Made by a program: the position numbers and the translations under genes
In this document: one piece after another, positions 1 to 12,743 of the stretch
Numbering within the stretch: position 1 is the first letter of the stretch
Layout of the letters: every line of letters starts with the position of its first letter
Assembly: GCF_004784465.1 (NCBI RefSeq)
Contig: NZ_SRRU01000002.1
Span: 662,413-726,412 of the forward strand
Length of the DNA stretch: 64,000 bases
Source: Streptomyces griseoluteus
GTDB taxonomy: Bacteria > Actinomycetota > Actinomycetes > Streptomycetales > Streptomycetaceae
Reading direction: 5' to 3'
The notes under the pieces: generated by a model
The model's database searches: none
What the model was told of the DNA's origin: nothing
What the model saw: the letters and a program-made list of their open reading frames with translations, nothing else

Positions 1-127
1 ACTTGGCCGTGCCCTTCTCGCCGCGCACGAGGACGCCGCCGACAGCCGGCGAGATCGCGTTCAGCAGCAGCGCGAGCCGCAGGTCGTCCTGGCCGACGAC
101 AGCGGTGAACGGAAACGGGGTGGTCAC
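1..127 (-). CDS. Chelatase AAA+ ATPase subunit (Mg/Co chelatase family), N-terminal fragment
   Basis: Only the first 42 codons lie in the window; the gene runs off at base 1. The GTG start at 127 has GGAG about ten bases upstream. The product opens [20 protein letters not shown], the usual start of ChlI/BchI-type AAA+ subunits, and the window ends inside the Walker A loop (VRGEKGTAK). Next to cobN, this family supplies the ATPase that drives cobalt insertion into hydrogenobyrinate diamide in place of CobST. It is the fourth gene of the B12 operon, 169 bases after cobN. Whether it is a fused I/D subunit cannot be seen. Confidence 0.85.
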   Translation of the reverse strand, partial: MTTPFPFTAVVGQDDLRLALLLNAISPAVGGVLVRGEKGTAK

Positions 128-201
128 GCTGCGATCACTCCTTCGAGGGACTGATGTGCTGATAGGGCGCCGTGCGCTGTGGAGGCTGCGAGGCTGCTCA
201 T

Positions 202-291
202 GTGCTCCCCGCAGACGCGGGGGTGGTCCGAACGTCGACACTCGAGATCACGAGCTGGTCGACTGGTCCCCGCGACTGCGGGGGTTTCCAG
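202..291 (+). CRISPR. Two-repeat CRISPR-like module, type I-E style, no cas genes in view
   Basis: Two 29-base units at 202-230 and 263-291 are separated by 32 bases, giving the 61-base period of type I-E arrays. The first unit starts GTGCTCCCCGC and carries the short palindrome CCCCGC..GCGGGG, with the same layout as known actinobacterial I-E repeats. The second keeps the palindrome but differs in its centre and 3' end, as a degenerate terminal repeat would; that fits a plus-strand reading. It lies between cobN and the chelatase gene, antisense to the operon. It could be a relic, a solo array served by cas genes elsewhere, or a chance pair of GC hairpins. Confidence 0.5.
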
Positions 292-296
292 GGGGA

Positions 297-3943
<3,647 letters not shown>

Positions 3944-3947
<4 letters not shown>

Positions 3948-5452
3948 GCGGGCGCTCCCGGTGGAATGAAGGGCAGTCCTGCGGGCGCGCCCGACTCGAT
4001 GAGCCGCAAGAGCGCGTCCGTGTCCGCGTGGTGTTCGATCAGATCGCCGAGCAGGTCGAGCTGCTCCTCGCGCAGCGCGGCGAAAGACGTGTCGGGGGCC
4101 GGGACGAACCGGCGCCCGGAGGCGGTGGCGACCTCGCGCAGGAAGGCGCGCCGGAAGCCGTCCGACTCCAGCGAGCCGTGCCAGTGGGTGCCCCACACCT
4201 GGCCGGTGCGGCAGCCGTCCAGGAAGGGCGTCCCGCCCAGCACCTCGGCGACCCCGTGGTGGATCTCGTACCCCTCGACGGGCTCGCCGAGGGCCTCCCC
4301 GACGGGCCGGGCGAGGGTCTTTCCGGGGTGGAACCGCACCCGCACCGGGAGCAGTCCGAGTCCCGGCACGCTTCCGGCGCGGGACTCGACGTCGTCCTCG
4401 ATGTGCTCGCCGAGCACCTGGAAGCCGCCGCAGATCCCCAGCACCGGGCGCCCCTCGGCGGCCCGGCGCGCGAGCGCCTCCGCGAGACCCCGCTCGCGCA
4501 GCCACTGAAGCGCCCGTACGGTCCCGCGTGTGCCCGGCACCACCACGAGGTCGGCGTCGGCCAGTTCCTCGGGCCGGTCCACGAAGCGGACCACCACGCC
4601 GGGTTCGGCGGCGAGGGCGTCCACGTCGGTGAAGTTGGACATCAGCGGGACGGCGCACACGGCGACCCGCAGCACGTCCTCGCCGTGCGGGGGAGCGACG
4701 GCCGACTCCCTCACGCTCCCGCGCAGGGAGACTCTGAGACCGTCCTCCTCGTCGATGCCGAGCCCGTGCCGGAAGGGCAGCACCCCGTAGGTGTGCCGTC
4801 CGGTGAGGCCGCGCAGCATGTCCAGGCCCGGCTCCAGCAGCGTCACGTCGCCGCGGAACTTGTTCACCAGGAACCCGGCGACCAGCGCCTGGTCCTCGGG
4901 GGAGAGCAGGGCGACGGTGCCGAAGAAGGAGGCGAAGACCCCGCCCCGGTCGATGTCGCCGACGACGAGGACGGGCAGCCCCGCGCCCCGCGCGACGCCC
5001 ATGTTGACGATGTCGGTGCGCCGCAGGTTGATCTCGGCGGGCGAGCCCGCGCCCTCACAGATCACCGCGTCATACGTGCCCCGCAACTCCTCCAGGCACT
5101 CCAGCACCGTGCCCAGCAAGGCCTGTTGGCGCCCGCCGTGATAACCGCGCGCGCTCAGCTCGCCCACCGGCTTCCCCAGCAGCACCACCTGGCTGCTGCG
5201 CTCGCCGCCGGGCTTGAGCAGCACGGGGTTCATCAGCGCGGTCGGCTCGACCCGGCACGCCTGCGCCTGCATGGCCTGCGCCCGCCCGATCTCCGCGCCC
5301 TCACGGGTCACGAAGGAGTTGAGGGACATGTTCTGTCCCTTGAACGGCGCCACCTTGACGCCCTGCCGGACCAGCCACCGGCAGATCCCGGCCGTCACCA
5401 CGCTCTTGCCCGCGTCGGACGTCGTCCCCGCGACCAGCAGACCACCGCTCAC
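3944..5452 (-). CDS. cobQ: Cobyric acid synthase CobQ
   Basis: A 502-residue glutamine-dependent amidotransferase that amidates carboxyls b, d, e and g of adenosyl-cobyrinic a,c-diamide to give cobyric acid. The N-terminal ATP-binding domain has [10 protein letters not shown] (about residues 8-17) and QNMSLNS; the C-terminal class I glutaminase has the nucleophile in GICGGFQ (Cys near 341) and the catalytic His in YEIHHG. Usual family length. The GTG start at 5452 overlaps the cobD stop as GTGA, and the stop overlaps the cobN ATG, so the three genes are translationally coupled. Confidence 0.97.
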
Positions 5453-6399
5453 CTGCCCCGCCCCCTTCCGATGAGGCGCCCGGCGACGGTGACGCCGAGC
5501 GCGAGCAGACCGACCCGGCGGGAGAGCCGTACGGCCCGCCCGATGTCGGCGACCTCGACCGGCCGCCCGGTGCCGTTGAGCACGGGCCGGTGCTCGACCC
5601 GGCCGCCGTAGGAGAGGGTGCCGCCCAGCCGGACGCCGAGCGCGCCGGCGAACGAGGCTTCCACCGGGCCCGCGTTGGGGCTCGGATGCCGGTGCGCGTC
5701 CGCCCGCCAGGCCCGTACCGCCCCGCGCGGGTCGTCCCCGGCGAGCGCGGCGAGTACGGCGGTGAGCCGGGCGCCGGGCCAGCCGGCCACGTCGTCCAGC
5801 CGGGCGGAGGCCCAGCCGAAGCGGCGCAGCCGGGGCGACCTGTGCCCGACCATCGCGTCCAGCGTGTTCACGGCCCGGAAGCCCAGCAGCCCCGGCACCC
5901 CGGCCACCGCGCCCCACACCAGGGCGCCCACCACGGCGTCGGAGGTGTTCTCGGCGACCGACTCCACGACGGCGCGCGCGATCGCGTCGGCGTCCAGCAC
6001 CTCGGGGTCCCGCCCGCACAGATGCGGCAGCCGGGCGCGCGCGGCCGCGAGGTCGCCGCGCTCCAGGGCGCGGCCGACGGCAGACGCTTCGCGGGCGAGC
6101 GAAGTACCGCCCACGACGGCCCAGGTGGCGGCGGCGGTCAGCGCGGCGGAGGCGGCGGGGCCAGGACATACGGCGCGTACGGCGCGTGCGGCCACCACCC
6201 CGAGCGCGGTGGCGCCTCCGGCGCACACCAGTGTGTGCAGCGTGCCCCAGCCGCGGTGGTCGTGCCACAGCGCGCGCTCCACGCGTCCGGCGGCCCGCCC
6301 GAAGGCGGCGACGGGGTGCATGCGCTGGGGATCGCCCAGGAGGAGATCACCGAGGAGGCCGGCGGCGGCACCGTACGCGTACGAGCGATCGGCGCCCAT
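5449..6399 (-). CDS. cobD: Adenosylcobinamide-phosphate synthase CobD/CbiB
   Basis: A 316-residue integral membrane protein that attaches the aminopropanol arm to cobyric acid. Family hallmarks are [18 protein letters not shown] near the N-terminus, [14 protein letters not shown] and the [17 protein letters not shown] region; several hydrophobic segments span the membrane. It is the first gene of the minus-strand cobalamin operon and lies about 100 bases downstream of the riboswitch. ATG at 6399 is the first in-frame start after the leader. Overlaps cobQ by four bases. Confidence 0.96.
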   Translation of the reverse strand: MGADRSYAYGAAAGLLGDLLLGDPQRMHPVAAFGRAAGRVERALWHDHRGWGTLHTLVCAGGATALGVVAARAVRAVCPGPAASAALTAAATWAVVGGTSLAREASAVGRALERGDLAAARARLPHLCGRDPEVLDADAIARAVVESVAENTSDAVVGALVWGAVAGVPGLLGFRAVNTLDAMVGHRSPRLRRFGWASARLDDVAGWPGARLTAVLAALAGDDPRGAVRAWRADAHRHPSPNAGPVEASFAGALGVRLGGTLSYGGRVEHRPVLNGTGRPVEVADIGRAVRLSRRVGLLALGVTVAGRLIGRGRGR

Positions 6400-6499
6400 C
6401 GGCTAGCTCGCCGTGGGCGTGCCGGTGTTCCTGGTGCGGGTTCTCGGGCGGCGGCCGGGCATCACGGTAGTCCTCACTCAGGGTGTCCACGCCCTGGTT

Positions 6500-6662
6500 C
6501 GACGAGACCGGCGACGAGAGTTCCTGGCTCCCGGGGACTTCTCCCCGGTGACAGTGGCGGGACCGCGCCGGATTCGCACCGGCTTCCTCTGCTGTCGCCG
6601 TACATGGCCCGCGAAGTCCACCACGTGCCCGGAAGGGTCGTCAACCTGCCTGTGACCTGCGG
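6500..6662 (-). promoter_or_regulatory. Cobalamin (B12) riboswitch
   Basis: Read on the minus strand the leader contains CCGGTGCGAATCCGGCGCGG, then GGTCCCGCCACTGTCACC (plus-strand 6547-6563), an apical GGGG/CCCC hairpin, and a B12-box-like GAGCCAGGAACTCTC (6517-6531). This order is that of Rfam cobalamin aptamers. The ends are approximate. It precedes cobD by about 100 bases and should shut off the whole cob operon when adenosylcobalamin is abundant. Confidence 0.92.
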
Positions 6663-6706
6663 GAGAAGAGTGTGTGGAGCCCCACACCGGCACCGGTGGG
6701 AACAGC

Positions 6707-6746
6707 GGAAGGCCCCCGCGCGGCACATGCCGTGCGGGGGCCTTCC
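6707..6746 (-). terminator. Terminator hairpin after the 73-residue membrane protein gene
   Basis: GGAAGGCCCCCGC at 6707-6719 pairs perfectly with GCGGGGGCCTTCC at 6734-6746, with an inner CGGCA/TGCCG extension. No T-run follows on either side. It lies 12 bases past the stop of the gene at 6759-6980 and before the cobalamin leader, so it ends the phosphate-transport operon and insulates the cob operon. Confidence 0.7.
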
Positions 6747-6758
6747 AGGTGGGCGGTG

Positions 6759-6980
6759 CTAGGCGACGATCAGATAGAAGCCGTACGCCACCGCCGCCGC
6801 GCAGGCGGCGAAGCAGGCGTAGGCGCCGGTCACCGCGAGCGGGGCCGAGCCGCCGGTGGCCACCGCGCGTTCGCGGCGGGCCAGCCCGCTGACGCCGAGG
6901 GTGAACAGGCCCACCAGGGCCACCGTGGCCACGAGGCTGACGCCGAAGACGGAGCCGAGGGCCGCCCAGTCGATCTTCAT
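6759..6980 (-). CDS. Small membrane protein linked to PiT transporter
   Basis: A 73-residue protein with two predicted membrane helices: residues about 7-30 (GSVFGVSLVATVALVGLFTL) and about 50-72 (ending AVAYGFYLIVA), separated by a short basic loop (ARRERA). It begins 27 bases after the pit stop on the same strand and ends just before a strong hairpin, so the two form a dicistronic unit. No named domain is recognised. An accessory role for phosphate uptake is inferred from position alone. Confidence 0.85.
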   Translation of the reverse strand: MKIDWAALGSVFGVSLVATVALVGLFTLGVSGLARRERAVATGGSAPLAVTGAYACFAACAAAVAYGFYLIVA

Positions 6981-7007
6981 GGGGATGTTCCTCCAGTTGC
7001 CGGGGGG

Positions 7008-8264
7008 TCAGACCCGGGCGGACGGCGCGGTGGTGGCGGGGGCGGGCGCGGACTCGGCGCCGGCGGCCGGGATGGTGGCCGTCAGGTCGTCCGCGACGAC
7101 GCCCACGGGGGGCGGGGTGACCATGGCCATCGCGGTGGTCACCACGCCGGGCGGCTCGGTGTACTCCTCGGCGGTGACGTGGGTGTGGTCGATGACCTCG
7201 CGGCGGGAGATCTTCCAGATGGCGAAGCTGGAGCCGATCAGGAAGAGCGCGACCAGCCCGGTGCCCCAGTCGCCCAGGCCGGTCACGGCCTCGGCGCCCG
7301 CGCCGACCAGCGCGGCGGCCGGCAGGGTCAGCGCCCAGGCGATGAACATCCGGGTCGCGGTGGACCAGCGGACCACTCCGCCCTTGCGGCCGAGGCCCGC
7401 GCCCATCACCGAGCCGGAGACGACGTGGGTGGTGGAGAGGGAGAAGCCGAGGTGCGAGGAGGCCAGGATCGCGGTCGCGGCGCTGGTCTGCGCGGCGAAG
7501 CCCTGACGGGGCTCCAGGTCGGTCAGGCCCTTGCCCATGGTGCGGATGATGCGCCAGCCGCCGATGTAGGTGCCGAGCGCGATGGCCAGGCCGGCGGAGA
7601 GGATCACCCAGGTGGGAGGGTTGGAACCGGGGGAGAGGGCACCGCCCGCGATCAGCGCGAGGGTGATGATGCCCATGGTCTTCTGCGCGTCGTTGGTGCC
7701 GTGCGCCAGGGAGACCAGACCGGCCGAGGCGATCTGGCCGGCGCGGTAGCCCTTGCGGGTCACCGGGGTGTCGCCGTCCCGGCCGATGCCGTAGGAGAGG
7801 CGGGTGGCGACCATCGTGGCGAGACCCGCCACGATCGGCGCGGCCACCGCCGGGAGCAGGACCTTGGTCACCAGCACGTCGCCGTGGACGGCGCCGAAGC
7901 CCGCCGAGGCGACGGTGGCACCGACCAGGCCGCCCATCAGGGCGTGCGAGGAGCTGGAGGGCAGGCCCACCAGCCAGGTCAGCAGGTTCCAGAGGATCGC
8001 GCCGGTCAGGGCCGCGAAGATGACCTCGGGACGGATGCCGGTCTCGTCGACGAGACCCTTGGAGATCGTGTTGGCGACCTCCACCGAGAGGAAAGCGCCC
8101 ACCAGGTTGAGCGCGGCGGACATGGCCACCGCGACCTTGGGCTTGAGAGCGCCGGTCGAGATGGTGGTGGCCATCGCGTTGGCGGTGTCGTGGAAACCGT
8201 TCGTGAAATCGAACGCGAGTGCGGTTATCACCACTATCGCGAGGATCAGCGAGAAGCTTTCCAT
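7008..8264 (-). CDS. pit: Low-affinity inorganic phosphate transporter, PiT family
   Basis: A 418-residue polytopic membrane protein, metal-phosphate:H+ symporter of the PiT (PF01384) family. The two inverted family signatures are visible: FDFTNGFHDTANAMAT near residue 19 and SLAHGTNDAQKTMG in the second half; GLPSSSSHALMGGLVG and the mirrored SHLGFSLSTTHVVSG also fit. A C-terminal cytosolic tail of about 80 residues is proline/alanine rich. A PHO box 48-70 bases upstream of the ATG suggests PhoP control. Confidence 0.95.
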   Translation of the reverse strand: MESFSLILAIVVITALAFDFTNGFHDTANAMATTISTGALKPKVAVAMSAALNLVGAFLSVEVANTISKGLVDETGIRPEVIFAALTGAILWNLLTWLVGLPSSSSHALMGGLVGATVASAGFGAVHGDVLVTKVLLPAVAAPIVAGLATMVATRLSYGIGRDGDTPVTRKGYRAGQIASAGLVSLAHGTNDAQKTMGIITLALIAGGALSPGSNPPTWVILSAGLAIALGTYIGGWRIIRTMGKGLTDLEPRQGFAAQTSAATAILASSHLGFSLSTTHVVSGSVMGAGLGRKGGVVRWSTATRMFIAWALTLPAAALVGAGAEAVTGLGDWGTGLVALFLIGSSFAIWKISRREVIDHTHVTAEEYTEPPGVVTTAMAMVTPPPVGVVADDLTATIPAAGAESAPAPATTAPSARV

Positions 8265-8311
8265 TTACCCAGGCAATCGTTCGAAGTCGTTGGCGGGATG
8301 AACGTAGGCAA

Positions 8312-8333
8312 CCTGGGTGAACGGAAGGTGAAC
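8312..8333 (-). promoter_or_regulatory. PHO box (PhoP direct-repeat operator) upstream of pit
   Basis: On the minus strand two adjoining 11-base units read GTTCACCTTCC and GTTCACCCAGG, matching the Streptomyces PhoP direct-repeat unit (G-T/G-TCAYYYRGG style) with the required 11-base spacing. A further GTTCATCCCG lies closer to the gene at 8294-8303. PhoP binding here would tie pit expression to phosphate supply. Confidence 0.75.
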
Positions 8334-8405
8334 TGGGCCGGGCGCCTTGGTGCCGGAAGCGGCACCCCGGATTCCGGGGGTTTCGGGAGGTCTTGCGGGG
8401 CCGGT

Positions 8406-9173
8406 TCAGCGCCCGCGCGCGAAGGTCCGCAGCCGGGTGGCGGAGCCGCCGAAGAGATCCTGGTCACCCGGCAGTTCTCCCTTGGTGCCGTGCTGCCAGA
8501 AGGTCCAGTACCGCCAGCCGCCGGGCAGCCTGCCGGGGCCGGAGGAGCCGTGGCTCGCGATCCACAGCGCGTGGTCGGCGGCGAAGGCGCGGCTGTTCCC
8601 GGTGCAGGCGGTCCACCAGTGGGCGGTGGTGTAGATGACCGGGCGGCGGCCGGTCTCCCGGCGCACCTCGTCGCTGAAGGACCTGATCCAGCGCACCATC
8701 CGCGTCCGGCTCAGCCCGTAGCACTTGTGGTGCTTGTCGTACGGGTTGTACTCGATGTCCAGCGCGGGCGGCAGCGTCACCCCGTCCGCCCGCCAGTCGC
8801 CGCCGTGCCGGACGAAGTACGCGGCCTGCGCGGCACCGGAGGAGTGATCCGGCAGGGCGAAGTGGTACGCGCCCCGGACCAGGCCGGCCCGGCGGGCGCC
8901 GTCGTACTGGCCGGTGAAGTAGGGGTTGCGGTAGGTCGTGGCCTCGGTGGCCTTGATGTACGCGAACCGGGCGCCCTCGGCGCGGGCCGCGTACCAGTCG
9001 ACGCTCCTCTGGTGCGAGGAGACGTCGTGGCCCCTGGGCTGGATCCTGCGCGGCTCCGGCTTCGCGGTCAGCGGGGCGTGGGCCGCGGTGAGGGCCCCGG
9101 TGAGGGTGAGGGCCGAGAGGGCCGCCGCGAGGACGCCCGCGCGGCGACGGGTTGATGAGCGGTCACGGGCCAT
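8406..9173 (-). CDS. Secreted GH25 lysozyme (N-acetylmuramidase)
   Basis: A 255-residue exported protein. Residues 1 to about 35 form a signal peptide: several arginines, a hydrophobic stretch LAAALSALTLTGALTAA and an AHA site. The mature domain is glycoside hydrolase family 25: GHDVSSHQ at its start, FAYIKATEATTY, and the catalytic acid pair in ALDIEYNP. It cleaves the beta-1,4 bond between MurNAc and GlcNAc in peptidoglycan. ATG at 9173 was chosen because GGGGGA stands six bases upstream. It stands alone, with the pit operon downstream on the same strand. Confidence 0.93.
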   Translation of the reverse strand: MARDRSSTRRRAGVLAAALSALTLTGALTAAHAPLTAKPEPRRIQPRGHDVSSHQRSVDWYAARAEGARFAYIKATEATTYRNPYFTGQYDGARRAGLVRGAYHFALPDHSSGAAQAAYFVRHGGDWRADGVTLPPALDIEYNPYDKHHKCYGLSRTRMVRWIRSFSDEVRRETGRRPVIYTTAHWWTACTGNSRAFAADHALWIASHGSSGPGRLPGGWRYWTFWQHGTKGELPGDQDLFGGSATRLRTFARGR

Positions 9174-9342
9174 GCGGTCCCCCGGCGAGACGTGGTCCAG
9201 CGGCAAGAGGGATCAGTGAAAGCCGGAGGGTCGCCAGAAGTGTGACCATTTCTGGCGTTTCAGATCGTTTTCGCCCATTCGGTGGCGCGTGGAGGGGGCC
9301 GAAGCGGGCACACGGGCGGCCGCCTCCTGGCAGGATCGCGGC

Positions 9343-10008
9343 ATGGCGGAACAGCGGTGGGACGCGGACGGCGACGAGGCGCGGGCCTGGGACGAGCTGG
9401 TGGCCACCGCCCGGCGGACCGTCGCCGACGGGCTGGTCGTCGGCACCTCCGGGAACGTCTCCGTACGGGTGGGCGACACCGTGCTGGTCACCCCCTCGGG
9501 CGTGCCCTACGACCGGCTCACCCCGGCCGACGTCACCGGCGTCGACCTCTCCGGCCGCCAGGTGCTCGGGTCACTGGTGCCGACCAGTGAACTCCCCATG
9601 CACCTCGCGGTGTACCGCACCACCGGCGCCCGCGCGATCGTCCACACCCACGCCGTGCACGCCACCGCCGTCTCCACCCTGGTCACCGAGCTGCCCGCCA
9701 TCCACTACATGACCGGTGCCCTGGGCGGCCCCGTGCGGGTCGCCCCCTACGCCCCCTACGGCACCCCCGACCTCGCCGCCCACGTGCTCCGGGCCCTTGA
9801 GGACCGCTCCGGCTGCCTGCTGCGCAACCACGGCACGCTCACCCACGGGGACACCCTGGACCGCGCCTACGACCGCACCGCCCAGCTGGAGTGGATGTGC
9901 CGTGTCTGGCTCACGGCGTCCTCCGTGCCGGGGCTGAGCCCCTCGCTGCTGACGGAAGCGGAGCTGGCGGAGGCGGGGGAGCGGCTGCGGGGGTACGGGC
10001 AGCGCTGA
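9343..10008 (+). CDS. Class II aldolase/adducin family protein (fuculose-phosphate aldolase-like)
   Basis: A 221-residue class II aldolase. Seen: phosphate-binding GTSGNVS and TPSG, catalytic Glu in TSELPMHLAVY, zinc ligands in HTHAVHAT and the later NHGTLTHG. Members cleave sugar phosphates such as L-fuculose 1-phosphate to DHAP and an aldehyde; the exact substrate cannot be told. The ATG at 9343 lies six bases after a CAGGAT hexamer (9331-9336), so translation may be leaderless. Followed 50 bases later by an alpha/beta hydrolase on the same strand. Confidence 0.9.
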   Translation: MAEQRWDADGDEARAWDELVATARRTVADGLVVGTSGNVSVRVGDTVLVTPSGVPYDRLTPADVTGVDLSGRQVLGSLVPTSELPMHLAVYRTTGARAIVHTHAVHATAVSTLVTELPAIHYMTGALGGPVRVAPYAPYGTPDLAAHVLRALEDRSGCLLRNHGTLTHGDTLDRAYDRTAQLEWMCRVWLTASSVPGLSPSLLTEAELAEAGERLRGYGQR

Positions 10009-10058
10009 GCGCGGGGGCTCCGCTGGCCGGGAGGCGCGCGTCCCGTGACACTGGACGC

Positions 10059-11180
10059 GTGCGAAAAGTCCACGTGGTCGCCGCCGCGATCGGTGCCGTG
10101 CTGGCCGCGGGCGCCGCGTCCGTGGCCGTCGGAAGGCGGGCCAGCGGCGCCGCGCTGAAGCTGCCGTCCGGCCGCCCGCTGCCCACCGAACCCCGGCTCA
10201 CCGTGCACGGCCTGGAGGGCGGCCGGATCACCCTCACCCGTGACCTCGCCTCCCGGCGACCCGGCGTCTACGGCCTCGCGGGCAACGGCTCGCACGCGGT
10301 CGTCGGGGAGGTGCTGGAGGGGGCCGAGCAGAGCCCGGACACCGTCGTACGCCGTCTCGAACGCCTCACCCACGGCGCTTTCGCCCCCGGCGACCCCGCC
10401 TGGCTCACCCCCAACGCGTACGTGGGCGATCCCGGCTCCGCCCTCGGCCTGGAGTACGCCGACATCGACGTCCCCGGCGAACTCGGCCCGCTCCCCGCCT
10501 GGTTCGTGCCCGGTCCCCGGGACACCTGGGTCATCGCCGTGCACGGTCTCGGCACCACCCGCGAGCAGACCCTCAACGTCATGGGGATGCTGCACGCGCT
10601 GGGACTGCCCGTACTGGCCCTCGCCTACCGGGGTGACATCGGCGCCCCGCGCTCCCCGGACGGCCTGAGCCACCTCGGCGAGACCGAGTGGCGGGACGTG
10701 GACGCGGCGATCCGGTACGCCGTCCACCACGGTGCCCGCCGGGTCGTCCTGCTCGGCTGGTCCACCGGCGCCACCATGGCGCTGCACGCCGCCGAATGCT
10801 CCTCGGTACGGGACCGGATCGCCGGGCTGGTCCTCGACTCGCCCGTCCTCGGCTGGGAGACCACCCTGCGCGCCCTGGCCCACGCCCGCCACGTCCCCGG
10901 CCCCCTGCTGCCCCTGGCGGTACGCGCCGCCCAGGGCCGGGCCGGCATGCGCACCGCCCGCCACGCCGTGGGCGTCGAACCCCTCAAGGTCCCCACCCTG
11001 ATCATCCACGGCCCCGACGACAAGGTCGCCCCCTGGGCCGACTCCCGCCGCATGGCCGCCCGCCAGCCCGGCCTCATATCCCTCCACCCCGTCCCCAAGG
11101 CCCCGCACGCCGCCATGTGGAACACGGACCCCACCGCGTACGAGGACCTCCTCCGCCGCTTCCTGACCCCACTGCTGTAG
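10059..11180 (+). CDS. Alpha/beta hydrolase with N-terminal membrane anchor
   Basis: A 373-residue protein. An N-terminal hydrophobic segment (residues about 4-24, VVAAAIGAVLAAGAASVAVG) probably anchors it. The hydrolase fold shows the oxyanion region VIAVHGLGTTRE, nucleophile elbow GWSTG, acid in IIHGPDDKVAP and the catalytic His in KAPHAAMW. Substrate unknown. The GTG start at 10059 was chosen over earlier in-frame codons because the preceding region overlaps the aldolase; GACACT ends six bases before it, again suggesting a leaderless message. Confidence 0.88.
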   Translation: MRKVHVVAAAIGAVLAAGAASVAVGRRASGAALKLPSGRPLPTEPRLTVHGLEGGRITLTRDLASRRPGVYGLAGNGSHAVVGEVLEGAEQSPDTVVRRLERLTHGAFAPGDPAWLTPNAYVGDPGSALGLEYADIDVPGELGPLPAWFVPGPRDTWVIAVHGLGTTREQTLNVMGMLHALGLPVLALAYRGDIGAPRSPDGLSHLGETEWRDVDAAIRYAVHHGARRVVLLGWSTGATMALHAAECSSVRDRIAGLVLDSPVLGWETTLRALAHARHVPGPLLPLAVRAAQGRAGMRTARHAVGVEPLKVPTLIIHGPDDKVAPWADSRRMAARQPGLISLHPVPKAPHAAMWNTDPTAYEDLLRRFLTPLL

Positions 11181-11288
11181 CGGATCGGCCCCGCGGACCC
11201 CCGCGGGAACCCCAGGTCATGGCCCTCTCTGTTGCCGCGTGTGACTTCCCGTTTGGGTTTTCGGACCGTCAACCGGAAGACTGCACCC

Positions 11289-12692
11289 GTGACGTCCCGT
11301 ATCCCGCGCGACTCCAGGCTTCGACTCGTCCGACCGCGACCCCTGGCCGCCGCCCCCAGAGCTGTGAACCAGCGGCGCACGCGCCGCACCGTGCCCCGGC
11401 CGCCCGAGGGGACGCCGGCCCCCGCCGAACTGGCGAGACTCGCCCGGACCGTCCTCGCCGGGGCGGTCCGGGTGGCCCGGTGGGCCGACCAGGCCCTGGG
11501 GCCCGGCAGCGACGCCGCCACCGCCGACGGCAAGGCCACCCTCTCCGACGCGACCGCCGAGCGCGCCGCCGCCGACCTCGGCCTCACCCCCGCGCAGGTC
11601 CGCGCCGACTGGGACACCGCCCGCCTCTCCGGCCTGGTCGAGGTGCACGGCGACAGCGCCCGCCCCGGCTGGCGCCTGCGCGCCTGGGACCGGGACGACA
11701 GCGCCGTCCTGCGTGGCTGGGTCGCCCTCTTCGACGCCTGGTCGCTGGCCTCCCCCGAGCCGCACGGCCATGAGCCGGCCACGGTCGCCGAGGTCGTCTC
11801 GGCCATGCCCCAGGTCCTCTCCTTCCTCCAGCTCTCCGCGGGACCCGTCCCGGTGGAGCAGCTGCTCGACCTGCTCCAGCAGCGGGTCACCGAGCTGCGC
11901 ACCGAACGCTGCGAGGTCACCTACGCCCCCGGCGCCGTCGAGGTCCCCGTCCTCACCGCCCCCGCCCCGGACGTCCCCCTCGCCCCCCTCCTGGACTGGG
12001 CCGTGGACGCGCTGGCAGCGGTCGGCGCGCTCACCCACGGCGGCGGCCACGCCACCCTCACCCCCCTCGGAAGCTGGGCGGTCTGGGTCAAGCTGGAGCA
12101 GATCTGCGTCGCCGCGCAGAGCCCCGCCGGGAACATCGAGCAGTCCGCCGAGGACATGCTGCGCGGCTGCGCCCAGCTCCGCCCCAACGCCGCCCGCGCC
12201 GAGTACCGCGCCTGGCTCGCCGCCCGCACGGTCGGCGGAGCCGTCGGCCAGCTGCTGGACGCCGCCCGGGGCGACGACGCCCTGCTGCGCGGCCTCGCCT
12301 TCGAGGCGCTCCGCGTGGTCGGCGCCCCCGCCGAGCACGAGGTCCGTGCCGTCGTCGCGGAACCCGCGCTGCGCCCCTACGCCCTGCTGTGGCTCGCCGA
12401 GTACGACGGCGTCGACCCGGAGGACGCCCACGAGGTCCTCACCCGCGAGGAAGCCACCTGGCTGTGGGTCGACACCGCAGCCGCCGTCGCCGACCACGGC
12501 GAGACCGACATGCTCGTCCGGCACCTGGAGGCGGCGGTCCAGCCCACCGTCCCCGCCCTGCTGGAGGAGGTCCGGTCCGTCGGACACCCCCGCACCGTGC
12601 AGGTACTGGTCGCGCTCGCCGCCGCCCACCCCGACCCCGCCCTCGCCAAGGCCGTGCGCCGGGCCGCCTTCCAGGTGCACACCGGAGGCTGA
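11289..12692 (+). CDS. Conserved hypothetical protein, 467 residues
   Basis: No domain is recognised. The GTG at 11289 is preceded by CCGGAAG and by an AAGACT hexamer six bases upstream. The first 50 residues are basic and proline rich; the rest is alanine/leucine-rich and probably helical, with stretches such as PVPVEQLLDLLQQRVTELR resembling a winged-helix or HEAT-like scaffold. No signal peptide or membrane segment. Cytoplasmic by prediction. It converges on the VOC gene. A related pattern is common in Streptomyces hypothetical proteins; no function is offered. Confidence 0.8.
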   Translation: MTSRIPRDSRLRLVRPRPLAAAPRAVNQRRTRRTVPRPPEGTPAPAELARLARTVLAGAVRVARWADQALGPGSDAATADGKATLSDATAERAAADLGLTPAQVRADWDTARLSGLVEVHGDSARPGWRLRAWDRDDSAVLRGWVALFDAWSLASPEPHGHEPATVAEVVSAMPQVLSFLQLSAGPVPVEQLLDLLQQRVTELRTERCEVTYAPGAVEVPVLTAPAPDVPLAPLLDWAVDALAAVGALTHGGGHATLTPLGSWAVWVKLEQICVAAQSPAGNIEQSAEDMLRGCAQLRPNAARAEYRAWLAARTVGGAVGQLLDAARGDDALLRGLAFEALRVVGAPAEHEVRAVVAEPALRPYALLWLAEYDGVDPEDAHEVLTREEATWLWVDTAAAVADHGETDMLVRHLEAAVQPTVPALLEEVRSVGHPRTVQVLVALAAAHPDPALAKAVRRAAFQVHTGG

Positions 12693-12707
12693 GCGGGACC
12701 CGCCGGA

Positions 12708-12743
12708 ACGCCCCCGCCGCTCAGGAAGACAGCGCGGGGGCGT
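12708..12743. terminator. Convergent terminator hairpin
   Basis: ACGCCCCCGC (12708-12717) pairs perfectly with GCGGGGGCGT (12734-12743). It lies between two converging genes and includes the last codons of the VOC gene, so it could serve both directions. There is no T-run. Confidence 0.55.

Noticed and set aside
6474..6728. Two 82-84 codon minus-strand frames over the cobalamin leader
   Set aside because: They cover the riboswitch itself and have no ribosome site or family likeness.
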